64,000 bases of DNA from Micromonospora craterilacus (GCF_003236315.1 NZ_POTY01000004.1:1-64000); one strand, 5' to 3'; positions 45,673 to 54,298 are shown, counted from the first letter of the stretch. Made by a program: numbers and translations. Notes: generated from the sequence alone by a model not told the origin.

Positions 45673-45677
45673 CTACC

Positions 45678-45704
45678 CCGGACGTCCGGCTGTCGGACGT
45701 CCGG
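45678..45704. terminator. 11-bp stem hairpin built from two CGGACGTCCG palindromes
   Basis: CCGGACGTCCG and CGGACGTCCGG with the loop GCTGT, six bases after the stop of the membrane protein. Each arm is itself a palindrome, so alternative structures are possible. Confidence 0.7.
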
Positions 45705-45910
45705 TGAGCCGGGCTACTCCGGTTGCGGGCCAGTGACGAGGAACACGCGACGGGTCCATCTGCTGGAGGCTAATCCGGCGGCGGAGTGTCGGTTACGGGG
45801 GCTAATGTGCGCTGCGGGCTAACCCCCGACCGGCACGTCTGCCCTGGGCAGGCGCGGTGCCGCCACCACCGCTCACCGTTCACCCGGCCAAATTCAGTTC
45901 AGGAGATTTC

Positions 45911-47524
45911 GTGACACAGCAACCTGTCGCGACACCACAGCCTGTCGCGACATCCGACAAGCTCGACGCCGCGGTTCTCAAGGTGGCGGGCGTCGTCGTG
46001 CTCGGCGCGATCATGTCGATCCTCGACGTGACGGTTGTCAGCGTCGCGCTGCCGACCTTCCAGAACGAGTTCGACGCGTCCTACGCCCGCGTCGCGTGGA
46101 CGATGACCGCGTACACGCTCGCGCTGGCCACGGTCATCCCGCTCAGCGGGTGGGCCGCCGACCGGTTCGGCACCAAACGCCTCTACATGATCGCCCTGGC
46201 GCTGTTCACGATCGGGTCCGCCCTGTGCGCCACCGCCGACACCATCGGGCAGCTGATCGCGTACCGCGTGTTGCAGGGCCTCGGCGGCGGCATGCTCATG
46301 CCGCTCGGCATGACGATCATGACGCGGGCGGCCGGGCCGCACCGGATCGGCCGGCTGATGGCCGTCCTCGGCATCCCGATGCTGCTCGGCCCGATCGGCG
46401 GCCCGATCCTCGGCGGCTGGCTGATCGACGTGGCGAGCTGGCACTGGATCTTCCTGATCAACCTGCCGATCGGCGTCATCGCGCTCGTCTACGCGCAGCT
46501 CGCGCTGCCGAAGGACAACCCCGAGCCCTCGGAGTCGTTCGACTTCGTCGGCATGCTGATGCTCTCGCCGGGGCTCGCCCTGTTCCTGTACGGCGTCTCC
46601 TCGCTACCGGAGGCCGGCACCTTCGCCGACTCCGGGGTGTGGCTGCCCATGCTGATCGGCGCCGCGCTGGTGGTGGCGTTCGTCCTCTACTCCTTCCGGC
46701 CGCAGCACCCGCTGCTGGACCTGCGGCTGTTCCGCAACCGCCGGCTGACCATCGCGGCGGTGACGATGTTCGTCTTCATCATCGCCTTCATGGGTGCCGG
46801 CCTGCTCTTCCCGAGCTACTTCCTGCAGGTGCGCGGCGAGTCGACGCTGGCCGCCGGCCTGCTGATCGCGCCGCAGGGCATCGGCGCGATGCTCACCATG
46901 CCGATCGCCGGCATGCTGGCCGACAAGGTGCCGGTCGGCCGAACGGTGCCGTTCGCGCTGCTGCTGATTGTCGCCGGGTTCTTCACCTTCACCCAGGTCG
47001 ACGCGAACACCTCGTACGTGCTGCTCTGCGGCTCGCTGTTCGTGATGGGCCTCGGCATGGGCGGCACGATGATGCCGATCATGACTTCGGCGTTGAGGAC
47101 GCTGACCGGCCACGAGGTGGCCCGCGGCTCCACGCTGGTGAACATCCTCCAGCAGATCGGCGGCTCCGTCGGTGCCGCGGTGATGTCGGTGATCCTCACC
47201 AAGGAGCTGAACACGTCCCAGCCGATCCCCGGCGTGACCGATCCGAGTGGTAAGCCGCTCAGCGAGGCCGGGCTGGCCATCGCCGCGCAGCAGCGGCCGG
47301 AGCTGCTCCAACAGTTCCCGGTCGACCCGTCGCTCATCGAGCGCGGGCTCGACTTCGCCGCCGACGCGTTCGCCAAGACCTTCTGGGTGGCGTTCGCGCT
47401 GGTGCTGCTGACGCTCATCCCGGCCGCGCTGCTGCCCCGCCGGCGGGAGCGGTCGCACCTGCTGGACGATCAGCCCGGCGATCAGCCGGGTGACCAGCCG
47501 AGGACGCCGGTCGTCGTTCACTGA
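45911..47524 (+). CDS. MFS multidrug exporter, DHA2 (14-helix) family
   Basis: A 537-residue proton-driven exporter. Conserved motif LDVTVVSVALPTFQNEF in helix 1 and WAADRFGTKRLYMIALALFT in loop 2-3; motif C follows in GRLMAVLGIPMLLGPIGGPI. The cytoplasmic tail is polar with repeated DQPGDQPGDQP. GTG at 45911 follows AGGAGA. The first residues contain a short repeat (QPVATPQPVATS). No regulator is adjacent; substrates are unknown, commonly antibiotics or dyes. Confidence 0.94.
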   Translation: MTQQPVATPQPVATSDKLDAAVLKVAGVVVLGAIMSILDVTVVSVALPTFQNEFDASYARVAWTMTAYTLALATVIPLSGWAADRFGTKRLYMIALALFTIGSALCATADTIGQLIAYRVLQGLGGGMLMPLGMTIMTRAAGPHRIGRLMAVLGIPMLLGPIGGPILGGWLIDVASWHWIFLINLPIGVIALVYAQLALPKDNPEPSESFDFVGMLMLSPGLALFLYGVSSLPEAGTFADSGVWLPMLIGAALVVAFVLYSFRPQHPLLDLRLFRNRRLTIAAVTMFVFIIAFMGAGLLFPSYFLQVRGESTLAAGLLIAPQGIGAMLTMPIAGMLADKVPVGRTVPFALLLIVAGFFTFTQVDANTSYVLLCGSLFVMGLGMGGTMMPIMTSALRTLTGHEVARGSTLVNILQQIGGSVGAAVMSVILTKELNTSQPIPGVTDPSGKPLSEAGLAIAAQQRPELLQQFPVDPSLIERGLDFAADAFAKTFWVAFALVLLTLIPAALLPRRRERSHLLDDQPGDQPGDQPRTPVVVH

Positions 47525-48492
47525 TTTCGAGCGCCGGGGGCCGTCGGACACCTTCCGGCGGCCCCATCGGTGTCGTTGCGGCTGTCACCCGAGCCGGACG
47601 GTGCGCCGTCATCCCGGGGACTGTCGGCCGTCGGCGGCTGCGGCGGTGAGATCCAGGTGACCATCACGACAGAGATGATCATCAGGAGGAACCACGACGC
47701 GAGTTTCGACAGCGAAACCGGGTGCCAACCGTCCAACTGGCTGGGGTAGAGCCAAGCGTTCGACCAGGTGGCGATGTTCTCCGCCAGCCAGATGAAGAAG
47801 GCGACGAGGAGAAAGGCCAGCAGGAGCGGCATCCGCAAGCGGAGCCGGAATATGCGGAACTGCATGACGCAGCGCCCGAACACGAGCGCGACGACGGCGA
47901 TGAGCAGCCATCGAACGTCCCAGACGTAGTGGTTGGTGAAGAAGTTGACATAGATCGCCACTGCCACGGCCGCCGTCGCCCAGTGCTTCGGATAGCGGGC
48001 GAAACGCAGGTCGAACAGCCGGTTGACCCGGACCAGGTACGAGCCGACCGCGGCGTACATGAAGCCGGTGAAGAGAGGCACCGCACCGAGCCGCAGCACG
48101 CCGTCGCCCGGGTAGGACCACGAGCCGATGTGGGTCTTGAACAACTCCATCGCCGTGCCGACGAGGTGGAACAGGATCACCACCCGCAGTTCGCGCAGGC
48201 TTTCCAGGCGTCCGGCCACCATCGCGATCTGAATGGCGACCGCGGCGAGCGTCAGGAAGTCGTTGCGGGTGAGCGCGGCGTCCGGCGGGTACCAGAGATG
48301 CGCGGCGAGGATGATCGCCAGCATCGCCCCGCCGAACACGCAGGCCCAGGCCTGTTTGAGCCCGAAGACCGCGAACTCGGTCAGCCAGCCGGCCGGTCCC
48401 CGCTGGGGCAACCGGGCCAGAATCGCACGGAACCGGGCATCGATCGCGCGTTCGGCCGTGGTCAGGGTGGCTGGTCCGGAAGGGGTACGCAC
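47518..48492 (-). CDS. DUF817 family integral membrane protein
   Basis: A 324-residue membrane protein with about eight helices. Family features include FGLKQAWACVFGGAMLAIIL, ELFKTHIGSWSYPGDG, LFTGFMYAAVGSYLVRVNRL and FIWLAENIATWSNAWLYPSQ. Function unknown. The stop overlaps the convergent exporter gene by seven bases, so both transcripts must read into each other. Confidence 0.9.
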   Translation of the reverse strand: MRTPSGPATLTTAERAIDARFRAILARLPQRGPAGWLTEFAVFGLKQAWACVFGGAMLAIILAAHLWYPPDAALTRNDFLTLAAVAIQIAMVAGRLESLRELRVVILFHLVGTAMELFKTHIGSWSYPGDGVLRLGAVPLFTGFMYAAVGSYLVRVNRLFDLRFARYPKHWATAAVAVAIYVNFFTNHYVWDVRWLLIAVVALVFGRCVMQFRIFRLRLRMPLLLAFLLVAFFIWLAENIATWSNAWLYPSQLDGWHPVSLSKLASWFLLMIISVVMVTWISPPQPPTADSPRDDGAPSGSGDSRNDTDGAAGRCPTAPGARNQ

Positions 48493-48621
48493 CGCCCCGA
48501 CCCTAGCCTGCCCTCAACGGCACCTACCGCGATGCCTTGCCGCGGCAATCAAGGTCGTATCGTGGCCGGCCGCCCCGCTCACCGACCTCCGGTGGACCGG
48601 GTAAAGCAGGCGGGGCCGGTG

Positions 48622-49221
48622 TCAGACGGACGACCCGCGAGCGGGCAACCTGCGCGACGTGCCGTAGGTGGTGCCGGCCCGGTCGCGCTCCAGCCAGCCG
48701 GTGTCGACCAGCATCCGTCGGACGCCGGCCACGTCGTCGGTGACTGCGGACAGCCGCCGGTTGATCTCGTCCTCGTCGCACGGGCCGTCGAGGTCGAGGA
48801 AGCGGGTGAGCATCTCGGACAGCAGCTCCCACCGCTCCGACAGGGTCGGCGGGAACGTGGTCAGCCGGCCATGCGAGAAGAAGTTGCGCAGCTCCGGATA
48901 CACCACAAGCAGGCGGCTGACGGGCTGTTGACGGTCCAGGTCCGCGGCGGCCTCGCGTAGGGCGTCGAGCCGGGCCCGGTAGACGCCGGTACCGGTACCG
49001 GTGGCCACGCCGATCGCCTTAAGCCGGGCGAGCGCCTTCCCGGCCCTCGGCACTGGAACGCCGAGGGCGTCCGCCAGCTCGGCGACGGTGGCGCCGTCCT
49101 TGCCCCGGCCGGCGAGTTCGGCCAGTGCCCGCAGGCGCTCGGGGTCGGACAGCTGGGCGAGGACCTCCGCGGCGTGCGCGGCTTCGGCGGACATCCGGTC
49201 ATTCTGCTCGGCGTCACACAC
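48622..49221 (-). CDS. ArsR-like HTH protein with DUF2087 domain
   Basis: A 199-residue protein. An N-terminal winged helix (LSDPERLRALAELAGRGKDG, then TVAELADALGVPVPRAGKAL) is followed by a DUF2087 module: LRNFFSHGRLTTFPPTLSER, then FLDLDGPCDEDEINRRLSAV and DDVAGVRRMLVDTGWLERDR. This is a common fusion in Gram-positive bacteria, thought to be regulatory. The start is uncertain: GTG at 49221 or ATG at 49194, neither with a strong ribosome site. Confidence 0.88.
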   Translation of the reverse strand: MCDAEQNDRMSAEAAHAAEVLAQLSDPERLRALAELAGRGKDGATVAELADALGVPVPRAGKALARLKAIGVATGTGTGVYRARLDALREAAADLDRQQPVSRLLVVYPELRNFFSHGRLTTFPPTLSERWELLSEMLTRFLDLDGPCDEDEINRRLSAVTDDVAGVRRMLVDTGWLERDRAGTTYGTSRRLPARGSSV

Positions 49222-49330
49222 GACCAGCGACCACGTTTCCGGCCGAGCGGGGCAGCGCGACCGTCTGCTGAGCCGGTGCCCGTCCTGCTGCCACCAACAA
49301 CGGCGCTTCCACTCCGTGCCTCACAGGCGA

Positions 49331-49915
49331 TCAGTCGCCCATGTCATACGCGGATTCGTCGACGAGGCCGGCCACGAAGCTCTCGAAGTCGGGGGCGAGG
49401 ACGGTGATCCGGTAGTTCCACTCCTGGTCGACGTGCACGACGGCCGGCTCCCCAGGCGAGCGGTAGTCCAGGGCGACCATGTCGTGGCCCGCCGATGGGC
49501 AGTCGGCGATGTAGATGCCGATGTCGGGGTAGCCCCATTCCGCTACCCAGAAGGCACCGCCGAACTCGCCGCAAAGGCTGAAACGAGCAGTTCGGCCGAT
49601 CGCCGCCAGGTTGCACACGCCAACGTGGTTCTCAGCCCAGGAGGTTCGGCTGGGTGCCGGGTGGGCGTCACGGGCGAACGAGCCGCCGTTGTGTCGACGG
49701 GCCAGGTCGACGTACGCGGTGGGCAGCTTGTGCCCGAGCTGCGCCTCCACCGCGCGCAGAGCCTCATCGGTGAGCGGAACCTCCAGTGGGCCGGAGCTGT
49801 CGAAGACAGTTGCGGGATCGAGCACGGGCTGACGGTAGTCGCTCGGCGTCAGTTCCAGGAACAGCCCACCCCCCAGGATGGCGGGTCGATGGCAGACAGA
49901 TCGCGTACGGATCAT
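49331..49915 (-). CDS. SMI1/KNR4 family protein (immunity-like)
   Basis: A 194-residue SUKH-fold protein: ALRAVEAQLGHKLPTAYVDL, ARRHNGGSF and GYPDIGIYIADCPSAGHDMV. SUKH proteins often neutralise toxins of contact-dependent or polymorphic systems. No toxin gene is next to it, so it may be an orphan immunity protein left at the edge of the accessory region. Confidence 0.88.
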   Translation of the reverse strand: MIRTRSVCHRPAILGGGLFLELTPSDYRQPVLDPATVFDSSGPLEVPLTDEALRAVEAQLGHKLPTAYVDLARRHNGGSFARDAHPAPSRTSWAENHVGVCNLAAIGRTARFSLCGEFGGAFWVAEWGYPDIGIYIADCPSAGHDMVALDYRSPGEPAVVHVDQEWNYRITVLAPDFESFVAGLVDESAYDMGD

Positions 49916-49956
49916 GCAAGATCGTCCTCGGCGCGCCGAGACGTGGAGGTATTGCT

Positions 49957-50094
49957 ATGACGCCAGACGGGCGGAGCGGGTGTCTGCCCCAGGTTGTGGT
50001 GCGTGGCCGAGCGAGCGACCGGCCATCGACCACCCCGGGTAGCGGTGGGGTGGCGTCAATCGTATGTCTGGAGATGTCATGTTCGCGGAAATAG
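49957..50094 (+). CDS. Doubtful 45-codon ORF
   Basis: An ATG with GGAGG eight bases upstream begins MTPDGRSGCLPQVVV and runs to 50094, overlapping the start of the next small gene. Composition is Ser/Arg/Gly rich with no family signal. It is listed only because the ribosome site is good. Confidence 0.2.
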   Translation: MTPDGRSGCLPQVVVRGRASDRPSTTPGSGGVASIVCLEMSCSRK

Positions 50095-50258
50095 GCAGAG
50101 TTGTTGGGACGCTCGTGCTGGCCTACATCGGATTCCACGCGTCGGTATTGATCCTGACGCTTGTTTTCGGCCGGTCGCCCGAGCTGTTGTTACCCCCGAT
50201 GGGAGTCGCTGCCTTCATCGTCTGGTGGTTCCTCCTGCGCAGGAGCGCTCGACCATAG
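50079..50258 (+). CDS. Small two-helix membrane protein
   Basis: A 59-residue protein: VVGTLVLAYIGFHASVLILT and LLLPPMGVAAFIVWWFLLRR are membrane segments. ATG at 50079 has GGAG seven bases before it, better than the ATG at 50064. Not recognised. It lies just outside the left 17-bp repeat of the accessory region. Confidence 0.6.
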   Translation: MFAEIGRVVGTLVLAYIGFHASVLILTLVFGRSPELLLPPMGVAAFIVWWFLLRRSARP

Positions 50259-50610
50259 GGCGACCATGACCGGAGTGGTGTGCCGGTACCAGGAGTGCCA
50301 GCGGCGTACCTGCGGCTCGTCCAGACCGATCATCTTCCGGTTGATACAGGTTTCGATGCGCCAGTCGGTGTATGCCAACTCGACCAGCTTCCGCAGCGAG
50401 ACCCACCCGCACCGGCCGACGGGCCCACGTGGCGTGGTTAGTTAGTTGCGCGGCAGAGGTGAGGAAGCAAAGCCGTGCACGGCATCTGAGCGACTAACTG
50501 GGTGACGATCGGGCCGGACGCTCACGGACGAGCGTGGACCCGCAGGACCCTTCCGACGGGTCAACCAGGGTGCAGCCGCAGGTCAGCGCCCCATGTTGGT
50601 TGCCTGGGGG
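50259..50610. other. Gap at the left edge of the accessory region
   Basis: No gene is supported. It holds the left 17-bp repeat (50425-50441), and near its end TGTTGGTTGCCTGGGGGTC followed by AAGGGGT (50594-50619), which reminds me of sequences next to tRNA genes used as attachment sites by actinomycete integrative elements. No complete tRNA or T-arm is present. The resemblance is from memory. Confidence 0.35.
50425..50441 (+). repeat. Left copy of a 17-bp direct repeat flanking the accessory region
   Basis: CCACGTGGCGTGGTTAG occurs here and again at 53596-53612 in the same orientation, about 3.2 kb apart. The bases beyond it differ on both sides. Confidence 0.6.
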
Positions 50611-51030
50611 TCAAGGGGTACTAAGCCTACCCCCAAGTTCGACTCTGAGTCGCTTGACCAGATCCCGAAACATCTCTTGGGTTCGGTCGAACTCTTCGCT
50701 AGCCGTCGCCGGTGTCGTCTCATGTAGTCGGCTTACAAGTTCTTCCATTAGTTGTACGACAGGCGGGCTGTAAAGAAGATGAACTGCGGTACGGGCATTC
50801 TGCATGCGGCCGCGCCGTTCGTGCCGGTCATCTTGGTTCATTCCCTCCTCGCCCAGCCAGCGGTAATGGTTGAGTAGATAGCGGGTCGGCGTGATGAAGT
50901 CGACGGCCGCTCGCAGCATTTGATCTCTACGCCACTGGCGTCGTTCGCGCACGCCATGTAGCCATGCGCCAAGGATCACCGCCGCCATGCTGACGAGTGC
51001 GCCAAGCGATCCAGCTATGAGCTTGTCCAT
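50611..51030 (-). CDS. Hypothetical N-terminally anchored protein
   Basis: A 139-residue protein: LIAGSLGALVSMAAVILGAW is a membrane helix, followed by a basic helical region (RERRQWRRDQMLRAAVDF) and a cytoplasmic helical domain. Not recognised. Base composition is clearly less GC-rich than neighbouring genes, a sign of transfer. It is followed closely by a similar gene on the same strand. Confidence 0.7.
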   Translation of the reverse strand: MDKLIAGSLGALVSMAAVILGAWLHGVRERRQWRRDQMLRAAVDFITPTRYLLNHYRWLGEEGMNQDDRHERRGRMQNARTAVHLLYSPPVVQLMEELVSRLHETTPATASEEFDRTQEMFRDLVKRLRVELGGRLSTP

Positions 51031-51041
51031 GCGGGCCGTCG

Positions 51042-51575
51042 CTAGGTCGCCAAAGATGAACCAGGGATGACCGACTCCTCTTCCCCGCCAGCATTTTGTT
51101 TATCCACAATCTGTCCAAACCTGCCGGTTTCTTGCCAGTGGCGAATCAGCCTAACCCACCACTCGGGGTGCTCGAAGGCGATTCTGCGGAGGATTGGGCT
51201 GTGGTCGTAGAGGAAGTTCGCGTAATTCCGCCATCCTTCGTACTCCTGGACAGGCGGCATGAAATCTACGGTCATAAGCCCGTAGTCCAGTATGTCGCCG
51301 AGCATTTCCGCCACCAAGAGGAGCTGGATTCCCTCCTCGGTTCTATCGTCCGGTGGCTGCTCATTTGAGTAGAAGTATGGGCGAAGGTGAGGGCTTTCGA
51401 TCAGCATGGTCTGAAGTGCATGCAGGCGCTCGATGCCGTTATACATTGCACTCAGAGCAGATATGCCATTACTAATTCTCGTCTGCTTGACTAGGTGGCG
51501 GGTCTGGAATGCCAAGAAACCGAGAGAAGCGATTACGCCAACCGATGCAACTATTTCCGCTGTGGCGGCAGCCAT
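51042..51575 (-). CDS. Hypothetical N-terminally anchored helical protein
   Basis: A 177-residue protein: IVASVGVIASLGFLAFQTRH anchors it, then an all-helical cytoplasmic part with HLRPYFYSNEQPPDDRTEEG and YEGWRNYANFLYDHSPILRR. Resembles a widespread group of DUF-type proteins with one helix and a helical tail whose function is unknown. Low GC as in its neighbour, 11 bases away; the pair is probably one operon and may work together. Confidence 0.7.
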   Translation of the reverse strand: MAAATAEIVASVGVIASLGFLAFQTRHLVKQTRISNGISALSAMYNGIERLHALQTMLIESPHLRPYFYSNEQPPDDRTEEGIQLLLVAEMLGDILDYGLMTVDFMPPVQEYEGWRNYANFLYDHSPILRRIAFEHPEWWVRLIRHWQETGRFGQIVDKQNAGGEEESVIPGSSLAT

Positions 51576-51847
51576 GTAGCCCTCCTCTGGAGCCTTCTGC
51601 CTCCAGGCTAGGGCTTGCGCGCCATATGGAGCCTGGGCGACAGCGCGCGGGCTGCCAAGGTGCCCCTGGAGGCCGGGCCCACCGAAGCGGCTGGGCCGTC
51701 CGGGCGGTTACAGGGCCGTCAAACGCCGACCAAAGATGACCAACTGCGACCAATAGTGCCGGGAGAAACCGCAGGTCTGCCGCCACATAGTGGCAGCTGA
51801 CCTAGTGGACGACGGACGGGTCGACCTGTACGCCGGATCCTGCGACG

Positions 51848-52141
51848 ATGCGGACCATGTCTCGGCCGCGCCTCGCCCTCATCGCCGGCACCTTGATGCT
51901 CGTCTCAGCTGCCGTGGTCGGGTGCTGTGCTCCTGTTCCCGCACTCCTGGAGCCCCAACCACACTGGGGTGACCCGGCCGCCGACCGGACAGAGTGGGAC
52001 CGGATCCTGCCGTGGCTCATCGCTGCGAGCTGTGGTTATCTCCTGATCGCGTTTCCGCTCCTGGCCTACGGGCTTGTTGGGTGGCGAATGGAGCGGCGTG
52101 CCCGGGTCGCGGCGAAAGGTGGCTGTCGACAGCAATGGTGA
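51848..52141 (+). CDS. Small two-helix membrane protein or lipoprotein-like
   Basis: A 97-residue protein with RLALIAGTLMLVSAAVVGCC at the N-terminus and LPWLIAASCGYLLIAFPLLA further on. The first segment ends in VGCC, resembling a lipobox loosely. ATG at 51848 or 51857. Not recognised. Confidence 0.5.
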   Translation: MRTMSRPRLALIAGTLMLVSAAVVGCCAPVPALLEPQPHWGDPAADRTEWDRILPWLIAASCGYLLIAFPLLAYGLVGWRMERRARVAAKGGCRQQW

Positions 52142-52294
52142 CAGCAACAGGGCCGAACGGTGAGAGCCGAAGCCAGCCGGCGACGGATCAACGCCCGGCG
52201 TCAGAGACGTGCGTGGACGGAGCCGGCTGGAGCGCCCAGAACTTTCGAACGAGGGGTCACGGTCCTGCCCGCGGGCACTTGGCTTCCGTAGGAT

Positions 52295-52510
52295 CTACTC
52301 AGCGACGAATACGCCCACGCCGGGCAGCGTCTCGGTCATGCCTTTGATCCGTAGCACCTGCATGGCGCGGTCGATCACTGGCTCGGTGACCCCGTAGTGC
52401 TCGATCAACTCTCGCCGGCTGGGCAGCTTGGAGCCCGGTGGGAACTCGCCGGATGCGATGCGTTCGGCGAGGTCGTCGGCGATCTGCTCGTAGCGGTAAC
52501 GCGGTGGCAC
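52295..52510 (-). CDS. Minimal GntR-type winged-helix regulator (71 aa)
   Basis: Contains only the DNA-binding domain: YEQIADDLAERIASGEFPPG, KLPSRRELIEHYGVTEPVID and a final wing GMTETLPGVGVFV. The effector domain of GntR proteins is absent. GTG at 52510 has GAGGGG upstream. It is divergent from the three-gene Cys-rich cassette and probably controls it. Confidence 0.85.
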   Translation of the reverse strand: MPPRYRYEQIADDLAERIASGEFPPGSKLPSRRELIEHYGVTEPVIDRAMQVLRIKGMTETLPGVGVFVAE

Positions 52511-52767
52511 GGTGTTTCCCCTCGGTTGGCAACACGAGTAGACCACCTACGTCAGCCCTTGACTACCCAACGGTACCTATGGGAGGTTGCCGAGGAGGTC
52601 GATTCCCTCGGTTGGCGCTGTGGGCCGTCCTCGCTGGCGTGGATGTCCGGCGCTTCCCCTGCGATCGGGCATCCACGCCTCCGATAGCTGCGGCACGAGG
52701 AGGCGGCGGTGCTCCTTTCACCTTGGCCGGTACGACAGTTCATGGCTCAGGGGGCGGTGATGCGTCG

Positions 52768-52959
52768 ATGAGGCGGGTCTCGTACGACGAGTACGTCCTG
52801 GCGGTCGCGCTGACCCTCGCGCGTCGGCATCGGCCGGCGTGGTGTTGGCGGCGGTGGCGGTGGGTCTGCCGGTGTGGAGGTGAGTTGCCGTGTCGCGCCC
52901 GGCATCGGATTCCGATCAGTCGTGGCCACTGGCCGTGGGAGGGGGCGGGGGAGCAGTGA
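52768..52959 (+). CDS. Cys/Trp-rich mini-protein 1 of coupled cassette
   Basis: 63 residues: MRRVSYDEYVLAVALTLARR, then a basic, Trp-rich part with CRCGGELPCRARHRIPISRG. I recall similar small genes beside integrative elements and GntR genes in actinomycetes but cannot confirm it. GTG of the next gene overlaps its stop. Confidence 0.6.
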   Translation: MRRVSYDEYVLAVALTLARRHRPAWCWRRWRWVCRCGGELPCRARHRIPISRGHWPWEGAGEQ

Positions 52960-53135
52960 ACGACGGGCAGGAGCGGGCCATCCTTGCGGTTCACGTCCGT
53001 GGGGTCGACGGCATGTGCGTCGGCTGCCACGCGTGGTGGTCGCGGCTGGCGCCGTACCCGTGCTGGCAGGTGGAGTGGGCGACCAGTCGGCAGGCCCGGA
53101 CGATCACTGATCGGTTCCTCGGTGGTGTGCGGTGA
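52956..53135 (+). CDS. Cys-rich mini-protein 2 of coupled cassette
   Basis: 59 residues starting VNDGQERAILAVHVRGVDGM, with CVGCHAWWSRLAPYPC, a possible metal-binding cluster, and ending ARTITDRFLGGVR. GTGA overlaps connect it to both neighbours, so the three are translated together. Confidence 0.65.
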   Translation: MNDGQERAILAVHVRGVDGMCVGCHAWWSRLAPYPCWQVEWATSRQARTITDRFLGGVR

Positions 53136-53416
53136 CCACCCACGGCCCGGTCATGCCGATCTGGAGCTGCGGAGGCTGCGACCTGCCCTGGCCCTGCCCG
53201 ACGCGGAAACGGGAGCTGCGGGCGGAGTATGCCGATGCTCCGGTGTCGTTGACCCTCTACCTCGGCAGCTATCTCGTCCAGGCCACCGAGGACATGCCCT
53301 GGACACCGGCCGGCGTGCTGCACCGCCGCTTCCTCGGATGGGCCAGGAAGTCCGACCGGTCCACGCCAGCAGTACAGCAGTGGCGAACAGCAACCGTGCC
53401 AGCCGAACCGGGCTGA
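53132..53416 (+). CDS. Cys-rich mini-protein 3 of coupled cassette
   Basis: 94 residues: MPIWSCGGCDLPWPCPTRKR has three Cys in a finger-like arrangement, followed by a helical part (PWTPAGVLHRRFLGWARKSD). Unknown function; the set may act as small DNA- or metal-binding factors. Confidence 0.65.
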   Translation: MTTHGPVMPIWSCGGCDLPWPCPTRKRELRAEYADAPVSLTLYLGSYLVQATEDMPWTPAGVLHRRFLGWARKSDRSTPAVQQWRTATVPAEPG

Positions 53417-53595
53417 GAAGCGCGCCAGCAGGCCGTTTGACCTCGCATCATGCCCGACGACCGCCTTGCCGACATTTCACACCGAAGAGGTCGCCTCTCA
53501 GCCAGGAGATGACGTTCAAGCCGCGCGAACGCTCAACCTGTGGGTGGCTAACGAGACCTGCCCGCTGACGGCCACCGACCGCCCGGCGGTGGTGA

Positions 53596-53612
53596 CCACG
53601 TGGCGTGGTTAG
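53596..53612 (+). repeat. Right copy of a 17-bp direct repeat flanking the accessory region
   Basis: Exact same-orientation copy of the sequence at 50425-50441, in the gene-free stretch between the Cys-rich cassette and the RibD-like gene. Confidence 0.6.
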
Positions 53613-53681
53613 GGACAAGGTGAGAATGGCGCCGACAGTAGTCTGAGTACGGACCGGTGAAAACCAAGGGAGAGCAACGAG

Positions 53682-54251
53682 ATGAGACCACTTCGATACT
53701 CGATCAACGTCACACTCGATGGCTGCTGCCATCACGAGGCGGGGCTCCCCCCTGACGAGGAGTCGATGCGCTACTGGACTGCTGAGATGGAGCGAGCCGA
53801 CGCCCTGCTGTTCGGCCGGGTGACCTACGAGATGATGGAGTCGGCGTGGCGGCGGCCGGCCACGGGCACGTGGCCTGACTGGATGGATGAGTGGAGGATC
53901 CCGTTCGCCGAGACCATCGACCGGGCGAAGAAGTACGTCGTGTCGAGCACGCTGAGCGGGGTCGATTGGAATGCCGAGCTGGTGCGAGGCGACTTGGGGC
54001 AAACGGTTCAGCGGCTCAAGCAGGAGCCAGGCGAGGGCCTGTTCGTGGGTGGCGTGACGCTCCCCCTGGCGTTGGCAGATCTGGGCCTGATCGACGAGTA
54101 CGTGTTCGTTGTGCAGCCGGTCCTTGCCGGACACGGGCCGACGTTGCTCGCCGGTCTGCGCGAGCGCATCCAGCTCGAGCTCGTGGATCGCCATGAGTTC
54201 CGGTCGGGGGTGGTCGCCCTGCGGTTCCGGCCCACGCGAGTAACGGCTTGA
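53682..54251 (+). CDS. Dihydrofolate reductase-fold (RibD C-terminal) protein
   Basis: A 189-residue member of the same broad family as the gene at 27857. It opens LRYSINVTLDGCCHHEAGLP and has ADALLFGRVTYEMMESAW, KKYVVSSTLSGVDWN, GLFVGGVTLPLALADLGLID and a C-terminal strand VVALRFRP. NADPH binding is likely; substrate unknown. GGGAGAG is a good ribosome site before the ATG. Confidence 0.9.
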   Translation: MRPLRYSINVTLDGCCHHEAGLPPDEESMRYWTAEMERADALLFGRVTYEMMESAWRRPATGTWPDWMDEWRIPFAETIDRAKKYVVSSTLSGVDWNAELVRGDLGQTVQRLKQEPGEGLFVGGVTLPLALADLGLIDEYVFVVQPVLAGHGPTLLAGLRERIQLELVDRHEFRSGVVALRFRPTRVTA

Positions 54252-54298
54252 CGTGATGGGTCCTGGCACGTTGGTCGCTGCCTCGCGACGGAACGACG

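Noticed and set aside
50594-50622. tRNA gene or complete attachment site near the island edge
   Set aside because: Only a fragment resembling tRNA-adjacent sequence is present, with no cloverleaf or T-arm.
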